Positions 61,275 through 64,000 of a DNA stretch of 64,000 nucleotides are shown piece by piece. Both the position numbers and the translations under genes were made by a program. The stretch is from Psychromonas aquimarina ATCC BAA-1526 (lineage in GTDB: Bacteria > Pseudomonadota > Gammaproteobacteria > Enterobacterales > Psychromonadaceae). The number at the start of each line of letters is the position of its first letter. The stretch's first letter is position 1. Location: positions 1-64,000 of the forward strand of contig NZ_AUAM01000014.1 of assembly GCF_000428725.1 (NCBI RefSeq), written 5' to 3'. The notes beneath the pieces were generated by a model that saw nothing but the letters and a program-made list of their open reading frames with translations, did no database searches and was not told the DNA's origin.

Positions 61275-63104
61275 ATGTTTAAATTTTTTGAAAATTTAGT
61301 ACCGGCACTTAACGATGCAGAGCCCAGGCAACCACCCGCTACATTAATCGCTTTCTGCCTGCATTACACTAAAGGTTACGGGATTCCTCTGGCTATAATG
61401 ACTCTACTGACTGCATTATTAGCAATGCTTGAAGTCTCTCTGTTTGGTTTTATGGGACAGCTGGTTGACTGGCTGATTACTAAAAACCCTGAAACATTAT
61501 TACAGGATGAAGGGTTGACCCTGCTTGGCATGGCGCTGATGGTTTTAGTACTTATTCCGCTGCTGACCATTCTGCATTCACTGGTTGTACATCAGATCCT
61601 GCTCGGGAATTATCCGATGTCAATCCGCTGGTTTGCGCACCGTTACCTGCTTAAGCAGAGTGTTTCATTTTATCAGGATGATTTTGCCGGACGCATTGCA
61701 ACCAAAGTCATGCAGACAGCCCTGGCAGTACGTGAAACGGTAATGAAACTGCTCAATGTGATGGTTTACGTGTTAGTTTATTTTATCTCTATGCTGGTTA
61801 TGGTCGCACAGGCTGACTACCGTTTAGCCCTGCCTATGCTTACCTGGCTGATTGTTTATATCGGACTGCAGTATTATTTTATTCCGCGTTTAAAAAATGT
61901 GGCTGCTGAACAGGCTGATGCACGCTCCACCATGACCGGGCGCATCGTTGACAGCTATACCAATATCTCCACCGTTAAGCTGTTTGCTCATACCGACTCT
62001 GAATCCGCTTATGCTAAGCAGGGCATGAAAGGTTTCTTAGATACGGTTTACCGGCAGATGCGTTTAGCAACCGGCATCAACGTCAGCGTACAGATAGCCA
62101 ACTACATATTAGCCTTTGCTGTCACCGCATTGGCGATTTCATTATGGATGCAGAGTGCCATTACGGTTGGCGCAATCGCTATTTCGATCAGCCTGGCACT
62201 GCGTTTAAACGGCATGTCACAGTGGATAATGTGGGAAGTAAGCTCCCTGTTTGAGAATATAGGCACAGTTACAGACGGTATGAATACCCTGGCCAAACCC
62301 AATATTATTGAAGATCAAAAAGATGCAGCCCCCCTGGATGTTACCCATGGAGCTATTCATTTTGCTGATATCAGTTTCCATTACGGCGAGCATAAAGGAG
62401 TTATCGACAATCTTAATCTGAATATTAAAGCCGGTGAAAAAGTGGGTTTAGTCGGGCGATCCGGGGCAGGAAAATCCACCCTGGTAAATCTGCTGCTGCG
62501 TTTTTATGATGTTGAGCAGGGAAAAATAATTATTGATCAGCAGAATATTAACCAGGTGCAGCAGGAAAGTCTGCGTTTACAAATCGGCATGGTTACTCAG
62601 GATACCTCACTGCTGCATCGCTCAATTCGTGAAAATATTCTTTACGGACGCCCTGATGCCACTGAACAGGAGATGATCCAGGCTACAAAGCAGGCGCAGG
62701 CACATGAGTTTATTATGGGCTTAACCGACAGTTCCGGTAATAGTGGTTATGACGCGCAGGTAGGTGAGCGTGGTGTAAAACTCTCCGGCGGTCAGCGGCA
62801 GCGCATTGCTATTTCCCGTGTATTACTAAAAGATGCACCGATTCTAGTATTAGATGAAGCCACCTCTGCACTGGACAGCGAAGTGGAAGCCGCCATTCAG
62901 GAAAGCTTGTATGAGCTGATGCAGGGAAAAACAGTTATTGCTATTGCCCACCGTTTATCAACGATTGCCGCTATGGACCGGTTAATCGTTTTAGATCAGG
63001 GCAGAATAATTGAACAGGGAACTCATCAGGAATTAATTTACGGAAAAGGCATCTACGCACAGCTTTGGGCTCATCAGACCGGGGGGTTCCTAGGCATGGA
63101 TTAA
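61275..63104 (+). CDS. ABC exporter (fused permease-ATPase)
   Basis: A 609-residue half-transporter with six membrane helices (about 30-320) and a C-terminal ATPase: Walker A GRSGAGKST, signature LSGGQRQR, Walker B ILVLDEATSALD, H-loop AHRLST. It belongs to the MsbA/MdlB-like exporter group and should work as a dimer. The substrate is unknown. It is monocistronic with its own terminator. Confidence 0.9.
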   Translation: MFKFFENLVPALNDAEPRQPPATLIAFCLHYTKGYGIPLAIMTLLTALLAMLEVSLFGFMGQLVDWLITKNPETLLQDEGLTLLGMALMVLVLIPLLTILHSLVVHQILLGNYPMSIRWFAHRYLLKQSVSFYQDDFAGRIATKVMQTALAVRETVMKLLNVMVYVLVYFISMLVMVAQADYRLALPMLTWLIVYIGLQYYFIPRLKNVAAEQADARSTMTGRIVDSYTNISTVKLFAHTDSESAYAKQGMKGFLDTVYRQMRLATGINVSVQIANYILAFAVTALAISLWMQSAITVGAIAISISLALRLNGMSQWIMWEVSSLFENIGTVTDGMNTLAKPNIIEDQKDAAPLDVTHGAIHFADISFHYGEHKGVIDNLNLNIKAGEKVGLVGRSGAGKSTLVNLLLRFYDVEQGKIIIDQQNINQVQQESLRLQIGMVTQDTSLLHRSIRENILYGRPDATEQEMIQATKQAQAHEFIMGLTDSSGNSGYDAQVGERGVKLSGGQRQRIAISRVLLKDAPILVLDEATSALDSEVEAAIQESLYELMQGKTVIAIAHRLSTIAAMDRLIVLDQGRIIEQGTHQELIYGKGIYAQLWAHQTGGFLGMD

Positions 63105-63112
63105 CACTAAAT

Positions 63113-63131
63113 GGCGCGCCTGCGCCTTTTT
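63113..63131 (+). terminator. Terminator of the ABC exporter gene
   Basis: GGCGC / GCGCC hairpin with a 4-nt loop, followed by TTTTT, 8 bp after the ABC exporter stop. Confidence 0.85.
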
Positions 63132-63552
63132 AATCTATTTTTTCTACGTTTGTAAAGCCTGCAAACCCTGAATTATGCAGTGCTTTTAAAGCAAAACTTT
63201 CTGATGATGCTGAATAAAAGCGGCTTCGCATACGTAAAATATCATCAAAGCCGGCCAGAAATATTTTATAAAAACCAGCCTCGGGTTTATCAATACGGGC
63301 GGTTGCTTTAAGCCCCTGCGCAGCCCATACCTCAAGCGCTGTTTCCCAGGCCAGAAAGCACTGCGGGGTAATACTTTTAACATTACTGGTATCAACAATT
63401 AATGCAAAATCTTCATTCTTCTGCTGACTTACAAAGTCATTAATAGACTCAATACATTCTTTTGAAAGTTCAGGCTTCCAGACACCATTACCTATAAAAA
63501 TAATAATATCCTGATCCTGAGACAGGCTGTAATGCTGATTGTGTACATACAT
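63130..63552 (-). CDS. STAS-like hypothetical protein
   Basis: A 140-residue soluble protein. The pattern of alternating strands and helices (IIIFIGNGVW, FALIVDTSNVKSITPQCFLAWETAL) resembles STAS/SpoIIAA-like domains, but I cannot assign a family firmly. I use the ATG at 63552 because GAGG lies six bases upstream; four codons earlier another ATG would overlap that site. Convergent with the ABC exporter. Confidence 0.65.
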   Translation of the reverse strand: MYVHNQHYSLSQDQDIIIFIGNGVWKPELSKECIESINDFVSQQKNEDFALIVDTSNVKSITPQCFLAWETALEVWAAQGLKATARIDKPEAGFYKIFLAGFDDILRMRSRFYSASSESFALKALHNSGFAGFTNVEKID

Positions 63553-63837
63553 AACAAACCTCATTCTTCATATTATTGTTATAACAGATAAACTGCATCT
63601 GCTTGCCCGCGGGGTTCTGCGCAGTCCAGATAAACCTGCCTGCTGAGTATTCAGCAGGGCGCCTGCTCTCGTACATAAAGTATAGAAAAGAAGAGACAAA
63701 GGTGTAAAAAATATATACAGCATCAGTTAGTTTCATTGATACAGTGCAATTAAACTACGTATTTATAACTGCATGCCGTAGAATGCGCTTCAAAATTTCT
63801 TTACACAGTTAACTTCCAATTCCCAATGAGGCTTTAA

Positions 63838-64000
63838 GTGAATAACCCCGAATCTACTCCGCAGCACTGCCCTGCCCCCTCTTTTACAGCACTTTTTCCG
63901 CTGTTTTTATTTTTAGCGCTGTTTATTGGTGCAGGAATTTATTATCAGCAGCAGGGTGTTGATTTTGCGTTTTACCAGCTGCCGAGCGTAGTTGCTATTT
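63838..64000 (+). CDS. NhaC-family Na+/H+ antiporter, N-terminal part
   Basis: The reading frame runs off the window end. GAGG lies six bases before a GTG start. The visible 54 residues include APSFTALFPLFLFLALFIGAGIYY and DFAFYQLPSVVAI, typical of the N-terminus of NhaC-type antiporters, which exchange Na+ for H+ across the inner membrane. Confidence 0.75.
   Translation, partial: MNNPESTPQHCPAPSFTALFPLFLFLALFIGAGIYYQQQGVDFAFYQLPSVVAI

Overview
The window is about 64 kb of a gammaproteobacterial chromosome of moderate GC. Gene content and order (tol-pal, cyd, ruvCAB, aspS-yebC, cmoA/cmoB, a monomeric icd beside rluE, divergent metE/metR) and the surface sorting tails (PEP-CTERM, GlyGly-CTERM) suggest a marine Alteromonadales/Vibrionales-type organism, possibly Psychromonas-like. 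The genus is inference. Nearly the whole window is protein coding. I see no rRNA, CRISPR array, intact insertion sequence or prophage.

Layout. 0-5.5 kb: tRNA-Lys and the ybgC-tolQRAB-pal-cpoB envelope operon, read leftward. 5.7-12.2 kb: a PEP-CTERM protein, a PhoD-like phosphatase, a DUF1499 lipoprotein and a MASE1-PAS-GGDEF-EAL protein. 12.4-20.9 kb: icd and rluE, a diguanylate cyclase, a DUF2784/hydrolase pair, an ABC-F ATPase (ybiT) behind an attenuator-like leader, and a VF530-type protein. 21-26.5 kb: metE/metR, a double-cupin protein and a Crp-like regulator. 26.5-30.9 kb: two tandem lipoproteins whose bodies look like the flagellar hook protein FlgE, a short transcription unit with a 36-codon ORF, and a SIMPL protein. 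31-34.6 kb: cydP-cydA-cydB-cydX-ybgE with ArcA- and FNR-like sites upstream. 34.9-40.6 kb: two tandem periplasmic binding proteins, then ruvB, ruvA, rarD and ruvC. 40.9-47.5 kb: a signalling island (DctB-like kinase, LysR plus carbonic anhydrase, HD-GYP protein, heme-type DUF3365 kinase) between ruvC and yebC-aspS. 50.7-57.4 kb: cmoA and cmoB separated by a GlyGly-CTERM metzincin protease and a small lipoprotein, then a flagellin carrying a zinc-protease domain (flagellinolysin). 57.6-64 kb: nudL, an MltC-like transglycosylase, an acyltransferase, a small lipoprotein, an ABC exporter, a STAS-like protein and the start of an NhaC-family antiporter.

Two themes stand out. First, flagellar parts have been reworked: a flagellin with an HExxH protease in its variable region, and hook-core domains carried on lipoproteins that lack the polymerising ends. 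Second, local tandem duplication has happened at least three times (26.5-29.4 kb, 34.8-37.5 kb and 58.2-58.3 kb), each time copying the 3' end of a neighbouring or resident gene and leaving a readable relic. Three c-di-GMP enzymes, two sensor kinases with no adjacent response regulator and several secreted or lipidated proteins fit a motile, surface-interacting, facultatively anaerobic lifestyle; that last step is inference.
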